Source: DASQVO01 sp035640715 (GTDB taxonomy: Bacteria > Actinomycetota > Actinomycetes > Streptosporangiales > Streptosporangiaceae). Taken from it: a DNA stretch of 12,120 bases. A program made the position numbers and the translations under genes. The notes under the pieces were generated by a model. That model was not told the origin of the DNA and searched no databases. It saw only the letters and a list, made by a program, of their open reading frames with translations. The stretch lies in NCBI GenBank assembly GCA_035640715.1, contig DASQVO010000559.1, positions 1 through 12,120 on the forward strand, read 5' to 3'. Position 1 is the stretch's first letter, and each line of letters begins with the position of its first letter. This document shows, piece by piece, positions 1-5,666 of the stretch.

Positions 1-111
1 GACATCGGCGCCCGGCATTTCCCGTGACAGTCCCGGCGGCGGCGCGTCGGGTGAGGCCCCGACGACGGCCAGCACGCAGCCGTCCATATTACCCATGCCG
101 GTTTCATCCAT
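1..111 (-). CDS. possible 5' fragment of an unidentified gene, cut by the left edge
   Basis: On the minus strand an ATG at 111-109 opens 37 codons that stay open to the window edge. The peptide begins MDETGMGNMDGCVLAVVG. A purine-rich stretch, GAGGCGG, lies a few bases upstream and could be a ribosome binding site. A second in-frame ATG follows two codons later. Most third positions are G or C. The gene would lie downstream of, and in the same direction as, the TnpB remnant. The fragment is too short to assign a family, and chance openness cannot be excluded in DNA this rich in G+C. Confidence 0.35.
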   Translation of the reverse strand, partial: MDETGMGNMDGCVLAVVGASPDAPPPGLSREMPGADV

Positions 112-154
112 GACCGCCTCACCTGTGCCCATACAAACCTATGCCCGTATCAAC

Positions 155-481
155 CTAACCGCATCGGATGTCTAGCCGACGCCGTATTCCGTGCCCGAGA
201 GCGCGTCGTCCGATGGCCACCGCGGCAGCGTGGTGCCGGGTGACGCGCATCTTCGTGGTCTGGCCCCGCAGGGGCTTCTTCCAGTGCTGGGCGCCCCATC
301 TGCTGGTGCAGGCCGGGCCGGCCGCGACCACGATCAGCCCGGCGTGGCAGGCCATGCCGCACAGCCGCTCGCGGAACCGGGCGGTGGGGAGGCCGGCTAC
401 GGTGCGGCGGAACCGCCTGCCGCGCCGTCCGCGGCCCATGGTCTCCCGGCCGGTGGCGCGGGCATCACCGAAGCCCAGGTT
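155..481 (-). pseudogene. tnpB: C-terminal remnant of an IS200/IS605-type TnpB (OrfB) transposase-associated nuclease
   Basis: This minus-strand frame opens right after an in-frame TAA at 484-482 and ends at TAG 157-155. It reads NLGFGDARATGRETMGRGRR, then FRRTVAGLPTARFRERL, a CTSRWGAQHW segment and finally HHAAAVAIGRRALGHGIRRR. I recognise this order from the C-terminal third of actinobacterial TnpB-like proteins, where the segments read roughly NLDFADARATGRE, FRRTVAGIPTAKFRDRL, DPAYTSRWGAQHW and AAAVAIGRRGLG. Third positions are almost all G or C until near the stop, so this was once coding. Everything upstream of the NLxF segment is missing: no TnpB-like sequence is seen in any frame at 485-790. 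The usual D-P-A-Y-T-S has become G-P-A-C-T-S. TnpB is an RNA-guided nuclease of IS605/IS607-type elements; this fragment should be inactive. An ATG at 439-437 preceded by GGGAGA could in principle start a 94-residue peptide. Confidence 0.75.
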
Positions 482-584
482 TTAGCTGTCAGGAGCCGAA
501 GTGAGGTGCTGGGGTCCGGCCGGCGGGGATGCTGTCAGGGAGAGGCAGCAGGGGATCCGGGCCGCGGGGAGCACGGCGCGGGAT

Positions 585-621
585 GGTCGGGCGGCGAGGA
601 TTCCGACCTCGCCGCCCGATC
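585..621. other. perfect 13-bp hairpin, possible terminator without a U tract
   Basis: TCGGGCGGCGAGG (587-599) and CCTCGCCGCCCGA (607-619) are exact reverse complements around a 7-base loop. A G-T and a G-C pair extend the stem to 585-621. The stem is very stable. No run of T follows on either strand, so it may be a U-less actinobacterial terminator, an RNA element upstream of the hydrolase, or an end structure of the decayed mobile element. Confidence 0.6.
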
Positions 622-673
622 TGGGATTCTTGCCGGTCTGGTGCCCGGCGCCTCGCTTCCGGCTTGTGGTTGC

Positions 674-688
674 GGGGGCAGCGCCCCC
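674..688. other. small GC hairpin upstream of the hydrolase
   Basis: GGGGGC (674-679) and GCCCCC (683-688) pair around an AGC loop, followed on the plus strand by CCTTTCC. It resembles a weak terminator, but there is no convincing plus-strand gene before it. A 6-bp GC stem may arise by chance here. Confidence 0.3.
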
Positions 689-792
689 CTTTCCATGCAG
701 GGAGGGGGGCCCTGTCCGGCGACGCTGGCACCGGCGGGGATCCGGGCTGTACGTTGGCGGAGCCCAGACTGCGCCCGCACCCGGAGGTGGCC

Positions 793-1674
793 ATGCCACA
801 AAGTGAGCCGGTTGACGGGTTCCGGCTCCATTACGACCGTTCCGGGTCCGGTGAGCCGGTGATCCTGCTGCATGGCTGGCCCGGTGACCGGACCGATTAC
901 CGCATCCTCGGCCCGGCGCTGACGGATTCATGTGAGATCGTCGTCCCGGATCTTCGCGGATTCGGCGAGTCCGGCAAGCATCCCGCCGATCCCGGTGAGC
1001 AGTATGACGCGGCCGCGCAGGCGCGCAGCGTGGCCGGGCTGATCCGGGAACTGGGGCTGAAGCGCCCGGTGCTGGCCGGTTACGACATCGGCAGCCGGAT
1101 CGCGCAGACCCTGGCGCAGGAAAGCCCCGGCCTCATCCGGGCGCTGGTCATCGCGCCGCCGCTGCCGGGCATCGGGCGCCGCATACTCGAGCCGCAGGCC
1201 CAGAGCGAATTCTGGTACCAGGCCTTCCACCGGCTCCCGCTCGCCACGGACCTGATCGACGGTGCGCCGGCGGCGGTCCGCGATTACCTGTCCCATTTCT
1301 GGGCCCACTGGTCCGGCCCGTCGTTCACCCTCGACGACGCGGCTCTGGAGCACCTGGTCTCCGTCTACAGCCTGCCCGGCGCGTTCACCGCCTCGATCGG
1401 CTGGTACCGGGCGGGCTCGGGCTCGGTAGCCCGATCCGTCACCGAGCAGCCGCCCGCCAGCGCGGACCGGATCGCGGTCCCGACGACGGTGCTGTGGCCC
1501 GAGCATGACCCGCTCTTCCCGCGGGCCTGGTCGGACCGGGTCGAAGAGTTCTTCAGCGACATCACCGTCCGCTTCGTCGATGGCGCTGGCCATTTCGCGC
1601 CGCTGGAATTCCCGGCGGAGTTCGCCGCCACGATCCGCGCGGCCCTGGAGAAGACGAGCGGGCAGGAGGCATGA
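793..1674 (+). CDS. alpha/beta hydrolase, epoxide hydrolase type (293 aa)
   Basis: A cytoplasmic enzyme likely to open epoxides, or a related ring or ester, through a covalent Asp-alkyl intermediate. The oxyanion-hole motif HGWP is at residues 27-30. The nucleophile elbow is G-Y-D-I-G with Asp98, so the nucleophile is Asp as in epoxide hydrolases and haloalkane dehalogenases, not Ser. The acid is Asp239 in WPEHDPLFP and the base His267 in GAGHFAPLE. Lid tyrosines that would activate the epoxide fit Tyr142 (FWYQAFHRLPLA) and Tyr205 (IGWYRA). The length is normal for the family. The ATG at 793 is chosen because GGAGG (783-787) sits 5 bases before it and the family fold begins close behind; the same frame is open further upstream, but there it reads as low-complexity sequence. 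The elbow is usually G-H-D-x-G, so Tyr97 is a variation. The natural substrate cannot be told from sequence, and dehalogenase or fluoroacetate-dehalogenase-like activity is an alternative. Confidence 0.88.
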   Translation: MPQSEPVDGFRLHYDRSGSGEPVILLHGWPGDRTDYRILGPALTDSCEIVVPDLRGFGESGKHPADPGEQYDAAAQARSVAGLIRELGLKRPVLAGYDIGSRIAQTLAQESPGLIRALVIAPPLPGIGRRILEPQAQSEFWYQAFHRLPLATDLIDGAPAAVRDYLSHFWAHWSGPSFTLDDAALEHLVSVYSLPGAFTASIGWYRAGSGSVARSVTEQPPASADRIAVPTTVLWPEHDPLFPRAWSDRVEEFFSDITVRFVDGAGHFAPLEFPAEFAATIRAALEKTSGQEA

Positions 1675-1703
1675 GGGCGGCCGGCTGTTGAGCACGTGTC
1701 ACC

Positions 1704-1737
1704 GCGCCTTCGTTCGGCGCCGTTCTTATCTCTTTTC
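1704..1737 (+). terminator. candidate intrinsic terminator after the hydrolase
   Basis: A 5-bp stem, GCGCC (1704-1708) with GGCGC (1716-1720) around TTCGTTC, is followed by a T-rich tract at 1721-1737, which is unusual in this high-GC DNA. It begins 30 bases after the hydrolase stop. The stem is short, so the call is moderate. Confidence 0.45.
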
Positions 1738-1774
1738 CGTGCTCAGGCCGCCTGCAGACGGTGCACCCTGCTGG

Positions 1775-1795
1775 CGCATGCTCCGGCGGCATGCG
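1775..1795. promoter_or_regulatory. 7-bp inverted repeat upstream of the glutamate-cysteine ligase gene
   Basis: CGCATGC (1775-1781) and GCATGCG (1789-1795) are exact reverse complements separated by 7 bases. The site lies 61 bases before the chosen ATG at 1857, where an operator for a dimeric repressor or activator would be expected. No regulator is identified. Confidence 0.4.
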
Positions 1796-1856
1796 AATGT
1801 GGAGGTAAGGCACGCAAAGGGTGGCAAGGTCTCCCTGTCTAGTGAGCGGAGGCCGC

Positions 1857-3335
1857 ATGGGCCGGGACATTGAGGCGATCAAGATTACTGGCGAGGACCG
1901 CCGCAGGCACCGGGAGAAGGTGCGGCGCTCGCTGGACGTGTTCGCCCGGATGCTGCGCGAGCGGCGGTTCGAGGAGGAACCGGCGCAGGTGGGCGTGGAG
2001 ATCGAGCTGAACCTCGTTGACGGGCGCGGTGTGCCGGCCATGCGCAACGCGGATGTGCTTGCCGCGATCGCCGATCCGGCGTGGGCGACCGAGCTCGGCC
2101 AGTTCAACCTGGAGGTCAACGTGCCGCCCCGGCGGCTCTGCGGCGACGCCGTGGCGGATCTGGAGCAGGAGATCCGCGCCAGCCTCAATGCCGCGGACGC
2201 CAAGGCCCGCGGCACCGGCAGCCGTCTCGTCATGATCGGCATCCTGCCGACGCTGGCCGAACACGACATGCACGAGGGCACCCTGTCGGCCAACGAGCGT
2301 TACCGGGTGCTCAATGAGCAGATCTTCGCGGCGCGCGGGGAAGACATGCGGATCGCGATCGAGGGGGCCGAGCAGCTCCTCACCCACGCCGGGAGCATCA
2401 CCCCCGAGGCCGCCTGCACGAGCGTGCAGCTTCATGCCCAGGTCAGCCCGGACGCGTTCGCGAGCTACTGGAACGCTGCCCAGGCGATCGCCGGGGTGCA
2501 GGTCGCGGTGGCGGCCAACTCCCCGTTCCTGTTCGGCCGGCAGCTCTGGCACGAAACCCGGATCACCCTGTTCGGGCAGGCGACCGACACCCGGCCGGAT
2601 GAGCTGAAGCGGCAGGGCGTGCGGCCCCGCGTGTGGTTCGGCGAGCGCTGGATCACGTCAGTGTTCGACCTGTTCGAGGAGAACATCCGGTACTTCCCCG
2701 CGCTGCTGCCGCTGTGCGAGGACGAGGACCCGGTGGCGGCGCTCGACGGCGGCGGCTGCCCGCAGCTCGCCGAGATGAGCCTGCACAACGGGACGATCTA
2801 CCGCTGGAACCGGCCCGTCTACGACGTCGTCGACGGCACGCCGCACCTGCGGGTGGAGAACCGTGTCCTGCCCGCGGGCCCGACCGTCGCGGACGTCATC
2901 GCGAACGCGGCGTTCTACTACGGGCTGCTGCGCGCCCTCGCCGAGGCGCAGCGGCCGATCTGGACCCAGCTGTCGTTCGCTACCGCGGAAGAGAACCTGC
3001 ACGAGGCGGCCCGGTACGGCATGGACGCGCGGCTGTACTGGCCCGGCCTCGGCGAGGCCGGCGTCGCCGAGCTTGTGCTGCGCCGCCTGCTGCCGCTCGC
3101 CCGCGACGGGCTGGCCCGGTGGGGTGTCCTCCCCACGCACGCCGACCGCTTGCTGGGCATCATCGAGCAGCGCTGCCTGACCGGCCAGAACGGGGCTGCC
3201 TGGCAGATCGGCACGGTTCAGGCGCTCACCGAGCGCGGCGGGGCCGATCGCGCGGAGGTGCTGCGGCAGATGACCCAGCGCTACATCGAGCACATGCACA
3301 CCAACGAGCCGGTCCACACCTGGCCGGTCGGGTAG
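1857..3335 (+). CDS. glutamate-cysteine ligase family protein, actinobacterial type (492 aa)
   Basis: A member of the ATP-dependent carboxylate-amine ligase (GCS2-like) family that actinobacterial genomes annotate as glutamate-cysteine ligase. Such enzymes activate the gamma-carboxylate of glutamate with ATP and couple it to an amine, cysteine in the classic case. Family hallmarks seen are GVEIELNLVD near residue 46, ELGQFNLEVNVPPR near residue 79, GARGEDM-type and EAACTSVQLHAQVSP segments in the middle, RPRVWFGERWITSVFDLFEE, YRWNRPVYDV and RVENRVLPAGPT, with the usual C-terminus HMHTNEPVHTWPV. The ATG at 1857 is preferred because GGAGG (1848-1852) precedes it by 4 bases and homologues begin MGRD or similar; a GTG at 1821 would add 12 residues without a ribosome binding site. 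The gene is intact and full length. Actinomycetes mostly use mycothiol, so the real product may be a gamma-glutamyl compound other than the glutathione precursor. EgtA of ergothioneine synthesis is a related function, but none of its partner genes is nearby. Confidence 0.88.
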   Translation: MGRDIEAIKITGEDRRRHREKVRRSLDVFARMLRERRFEEEPAQVGVEIELNLVDGRGVPAMRNADVLAAIADPAWATELGQFNLEVNVPPRRLCGDAVADLEQEIRASLNAADAKARGTGSRLVMIGILPTLAEHDMHEGTLSANERYRVLNEQIFAARGEDMRIAIEGAEQLLTHAGSITPEAACTSVQLHAQVSPDAFASYWNAAQAIAGVQVAVAANSPFLFGRQLWHETRITLFGQATDTRPDELKRQGVRPRVWFGERWITSVFDLFEENIRYFPALLPLCEDEDPVAALDGGGCPQLAEMSLHNGTIYRWNRPVYDVVDGTPHLRVENRVLPAGPTVADVIANAAFYYGLLRALAEAQRPIWTQLSFATAEENLHEAARYGMDARLYWPGLGEAGVAELVLRRLLPLARDGLARWGVLPTHADRLLGIIEQRCLTGQNGAAWQIGTVQALTERGGADRAEVLRQMTQRYIEHMHTNEPVHTWPVG

Positions 3336-3401
3336 GGCGCCCGGCCGGCCAGGGGGAGCGCGTTGACCATGATCGTCACCGCGGTGTTCTCACCGCGGCG
3401 T

Positions 3402-3421
3402 CCGGGCGGATGCTCGCCCGG
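3402..3421. terminator. hairpin between convergent genes, possible bidirectional terminator
   Basis: CCGGGCG (3402-3408) pairs with CGCCCGG (3415-3421) around GATGCT. It lies in the 196-base gap between two convergent genes, where a shared terminator is expected. There is no T tract on either side. A direct repeat, CACCGCGG at 3377-3384 and 3391-3398, precedes it. Confidence 0.4.
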
Positions 3422-3531
3422 TGGGTGTCCTGCGGGTCCGCCGGGCCCGGCATTCCCGGCATCGGCTACTGGTCAGGGTCCGCATCCGGTCGGCTGGACC
3501 TTCGGGCCGTCGGTCAGCAACCTGCGGACGC

Positions 3532-4170
3532 CTACTCCGGCCAGGCGGAGTCGCGGATGACGTCGACGAAGTCGATGTGGCGGTAGCCGGGAACGAAGTG
3601 CTCGAGGACGTCGGCGTTGACCGTGCCGAACGTGCTGTCCGGGCGGTGGCGGAACCTGTCTGCGAAGGCGGCGAGGATCTGCTCCTTGAAGTTGGGCCGC
3701 GGGTGCGCGGCGGTCACCTCGGCGATGTCCTCCTTGGCCAGCAGATCACGGCCGATGCCCAGCACGTCGGTTTCCACGCCCGCGGTTACCAGGGCCACCT
3801 CGGGCTCCAGCCGGTAGGGCACCTCCGGCGTGGTGTGCAGGGCGATCCCTTCCCACACCTTGCGGCTGGCGGCCTCGTCCACACCGCGGGCGCGCAGGAA
3901 GCGGCGGGCCTCGTCCGCGCCGTCCAGTTCGAAGCGCTGCTCCTGGCCGCGGTATTTTTCTGTAAGGCCCAGGTCGTGGAACATGGCGCCGACGTACAGC
4001 AGTTCCGGGTCCGCCGCCAGGCCGAGCCGGCGCCCTTGCAGCAATCCGAACAGGAACACCCGGCGTGAATGGTGGAAGAGCAGGTCCGGTGCCGCGTCGC
4101 GGACCAGTTCCGTGGCCTCGGCGGCGAGGGATGAGTCGGGAATGGTGATCCCGGCGATCTCGGTGGTCAT
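3532..4170 (-). CDS. HD-domain metal-dependent hydrolase/hydratase-like protein (212 aa)
   Basis: A soluble cytoplasmic HD-superfamily protein. Candidate metal ligands are His34 (HHSRRVFLFG), the His65-Asp66 doublet (GAMFHDLGLT), His112 (IALHTTPEV) and Asp135 (GVETDVLG). It has the regular actinobacterial family pattern: GITIPDS near the N-terminus, LLYVGAMFHDLGL, HPRPNFKEQIL, and a C-terminus close to FVDVIRDSAWPE. HD proteins of this shape are related to cyanamide hydratases and nucleotide phosphohydrolases, but the substrate of this group is not known to me. The start at 4170 gives the family's usual N-terminus, with AAAGG about 10 bases upstream. It is divergent from the GlxA-type regulator across 116 bases, which suggests that the regulator controls it. 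All expected ligands are present, so it should be active. Confidence 0.85.
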   Translation of the reverse strand: MTTEIAGITIPDSSLAAEATELVRDAAPDLLFHHSRRVFLFGLLQGRRLGLAADPELLYVGAMFHDLGLTEKYRGQEQRFELDGADEARRFLRARGVDEAASRKVWEGIALHTTPEVPYRLEPEVALVTAGVETDVLGIGRDLLAKEDIAEVTAAHPRPNFKEQILAAFADRFRHRPDSTFGTVNADVLEHFVPGYRHIDFVDVIRDSAWPE

Positions 4171-4213
4171 GCTGTCTGCCTTTCTTTGCGGCTACTGCCG
4201 TACTTAGAGCCTG

Positions 4214-4226
4214 CCGCCGGAGGCGG
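4214..4226. promoter_or_regulatory. short inverted repeat in the divergent promoter region
   Basis: CCGCC (4214-4218) and GGCGG (4222-4226) flank GGA, near the middle of the 116-base intergenic region of two divergent genes. It is a possible operator for the adjacent AraC-type regulator. Five-base GC arms are weak evidence. No clear -35/-10 pair is seen in either direction. Confidence 0.25.
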
Positions 4227-4286
4227 TGACGGCGCCCCGCAATACCAGCCACATTTCCCACAGTTGCGGACCGGGGAGGAGGCGCT

Positions 4287-5249
4287 ATGGGACAGCGGCG
4301 TCGCGTCGGTGTGCTCGTCTTCGACGGGGTGAAGCTCCTGGACGTGGCCGGGCCGAGCGAGGTTTTCAGCGAGGCCAACCGCTTCGGCGCCGACTACGAG
4401 CTCGTGCTGTGCTCGGCAGATGGCCGCGACGTGACATCATCCACCGGGATGCGGATCGCCGTCGACGCGGCCGCCGCGGATGCCGGGCCGCTCAACACGG
4501 CGCTCGTGGCCGGCGGGGACGTCTTCCCCGCCCATGCCGTGCGCCCGGAACTCGCGCGGGCCGCCGCCGACCTGGCCGGGTCGGCGCAGCGGGTCGCCTC
4601 CATTTGCACCGGCGCGTTCGTTGCCGCCGCGGCGCGACTTCTGGACGGCCGCCGGGCGACCACACACTGGCAGCACGCCGAAACCCTCGCGCGCGCCCAC
4701 CCGGCGATCGAGGTCGAGCCCGACGCGATCTTTGTCGAAGACGGGGGCGTCTTCTCCTCGGCCGGTGTCACCGCCGGCATTGACCTCGCACTTGCGCTGG
4801 TCGAACGCGACCACGGCCCCGGGCTCGCCCGCGACGTCGCCCGGTCGCTGGTGGTGTTCCTCCAGCGTCCTGGCGGCCAGTCGCAGTTCTCGCCGTCCCT
4901 CCGGGCGCCGCTGCCGCACGGCGCGCCGCTGCGGAGACTGTGCGACACCGTGGCCGCCGATCCCGCCGGGGACTATTCGCTCGCCTCGCTGTCGTCGCTC
5001 GCCAACGTGAGCCCGCGCCACCTGACCCGGCTGTTCCGCGACGAGCTGGGCACAACACCCGCTAAGTATGTTGAGCTCATCCGGTTCGACACCGCCAGGG
5101 ATCTGCTGGACGCCGGGAGTTCGGTCACCGACGCCGCGTACCGCAGCGGGTTCGGCAGCTCCGAGTCCCTCCGCCGGGCGTTCATCCAGCACCTCGGCAT
5201 CTCGCCGCGCGCCTACCAGCAGCGGTTCCGCAGCGCCATCCGGACGTGA
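4287..5249 (+). CDS. GlxA-family regulator: DJ-1/PfpI domain plus AraC-type DNA-binding domain (320 aa)
   Basis: A transcriptional regulator with an N-terminal glutamine-amidotransferase-like (DJ-1/PfpI) sensor domain at about residues 6-190 and two helix-turn-helix motifs at about 228-303. The sensor starts VGVLVFDGVKLLDVAGPSEVF and has the nucleophile-elbow-like cysteine Cys107 in ASICTGAF, followed by ATTHWQHAE. The DNA-binding part shows LASLSSLANVSPRHLTRLFR and then AAYRSGFGSSESLRRAF, ending ISPRAYQQRF, as is typical of AraC. The ATG at 4287 has a strong GGGGAGGAGG (4273-4282) upstream, and the length is standard. It is divergent from the HD-domain gene, its most likely target, and may also control itself. 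The ligand is unknown; members of the GlxA group respond to small nitrogen compounds or reactive metabolites. The stop codon lies within GTGAG, where the group II intron remnant may begin. Confidence 0.92.
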   Translation: MGQRRRVGVLVFDGVKLLDVAGPSEVFSEANRFGADYELVLCSADGRDVTSSTGMRIAVDAAAADAGPLNTALVAGGDVFPAHAVRPELARAAADLAGSAQRVASICTGAFVAAAARLLDGRRATTHWQHAETLARAHPAIEVEPDAIFVEDGGVFSSAGVTAGIDLALALVERDHGPGLARDVARSLVVFLQRPGGQSQFSPSLRAPLPHGAPLRRLCDTVAADPAGDYSLASLSSLANVSPRHLTRLFRDELGTTPAKYVELIRFDTARDLLDAGSSVTDAAYRSGFGSSESLRRAFIQHLGISPRAYQQRFRSAIRT

Positions 5250-5501
5250 GGGCAGATCAACTGGGGAGCGCCGGGATAAACCGGCTTGGAGAAGGGACAT
5301 GAAAACGTCCTGCATCGAAGGAGTAGCGATCCACGGTGACCTCGAGTCATGCGCCGGTGCCCGTGAGGACGCAGGCGAAGCGTTGACAGAGGGAGACGTA
5401 GGCTGCGTTATTGAGCCGCGAAATCATCTGTCCGGGGTGCCGACGCCGTCCCAGTGGCCGGGGCTTGGGTGAAACCGGCCGCCAGATGATCAGGACGGCA
5501 A

Positions 5502-5536
5502 GAGCCGTATGACGGGAGACGGTTACGTACGGATTC
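5502..5536 (+). ncRNA. group II intron domain V
   Basis: GAGCCGTAT at the 5' side and GTACGGATTC at the 3' side form the lower stem, with the AGC catalytic triad at 5503-5505, a GAGA (GNRA) tetraloop and the AC bulge (5525-5526). The upper stem GACGG/CGGTT contains one G-G mismatch, and the lower stem has an extra base on the 3' side compared with the consensus I remember. This suggests mild decay and probably a weak or inactive ribozyme. Confidence 0.75.
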
Positions 5537-5576
5537 TGTGGGAGCCCGGGAGTGAGATTCCCCCGGGCCACCCGAC
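5537..5576 (+). ncRNA. group II intron domain VI and 3' end
   Basis: GCCCGGG (5544-5550) pairs with CCCGGGC (5562-5568), and GGG (5540-5542) pairs with CCC (5571-5573). An unpaired A on each side of the internal junction could supply the branch-point adenosine. The proposed intron end is AC at 5575-5576. The stem-loop would also act as a strong hairpin after the regulator gene. Confidence 0.55.
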
Positions 5577-5666
5577 CCCGCCGGTGAGATCTCTGTCTGG
5601 TTTTGTCGGTACCTCCCGGCATAGTGGTCCTTGCCGGTGATCCGGAGCAGTTCCCTAGGAGGATCC

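Larger units (their letters stand above)
485..792. other. 308-base gene-free stretch between the TnpB remnant and the hydrolase gene
   Basis: No reading frame here has convincing composition; the several open frames are rich in Arg, Gly, Ala and Pro and overlap each other. The stretch holds two hairpins (585-621 and 674-688), a CAGGG/CCCTG pair at 698-714 and the ribosome binding site of the hydrolase at 783-787. It probably contains the hydrolase promoter, but I see no convincing -35/-10 pair. Confidence 0.5.
5246..5576 (+). mobile_element. ORF-less, internally deleted group II intron derivative
   Basis: The 5' part carries stretches I recognise from domain I of actinobacterial group II introns: GGACATGAAAACGTCC, AAGGAGTAGCGATCC, GCGAAGCGTTGACAGAGGG and TTATTGAGCCGCGAAATCAT. 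The 3' part carries domains V and VI, ending CCCGAC, which fits the usual 3' intron end (pyrimidine after A). The whole is about 330 bases, while a full group II ribozyme is 500 bases or more plus a reverse transcriptase gene. No reverse transcriptase is present, so the middle, including domain IV and its ORF, has been lost. The 5' boundary is uncertain: GTGAG at 5246-5250 resembles the conserved 5' intron start but overlaps the regulator's stop codon. A 58-residue reading frame from 5299 (MKTSCIEGVAIHGD) is the peptide often mis-annotated over such introns and is not treated as a gene. Confidence 0.72.

Noticed and set aside
136..157. Direct repeat AACCTA at 136-141 and 152-157, considered as a regulatory repeat.
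   Set aside because: Only six bases, a 16-bp period that matches no regulator class here, and one copy overlaps the stop of the TnpB remnant.
529..792. N-terminal extension of the hydrolase by 88 codons.
   Set aside because: The extra part is Arg/Gly-rich without domain character, crosses two hairpins, and the ATG at 793 has its own GGAGG at the correct spacing.
191..862. Long plus-strand open frame of 223 codons before and into the hydrolase gene.
   Set aside because: Low-complexity Gly/Ala/Arg/Pro translation, overlaps the TnpB remnant antisense and the true hydrolase start in another frame, and has no ribosome binding site.
1839..2552. Minus-strand open frame of 237 codons inside the glutamate-cysteine ligase gene.
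   Set aside because: Antisense shadow of a strongly conserved plus-strand gene; long antisense frames are expected at this G+C content.
3363..3560. 65-codon plus-strand frame between the convergent genes.
   Set aside because: Pro/Gly/Ser-rich, overlaps the end of the HD gene antisense, carries hairpins and has no ribosome binding site.
5299..5472. 58-residue peptide MKTSCIEGVAIHGD... as a gene.
   Set aside because: It is the conceptual translation of group II intron RNA structure sequence and is commonly mis-annotated.
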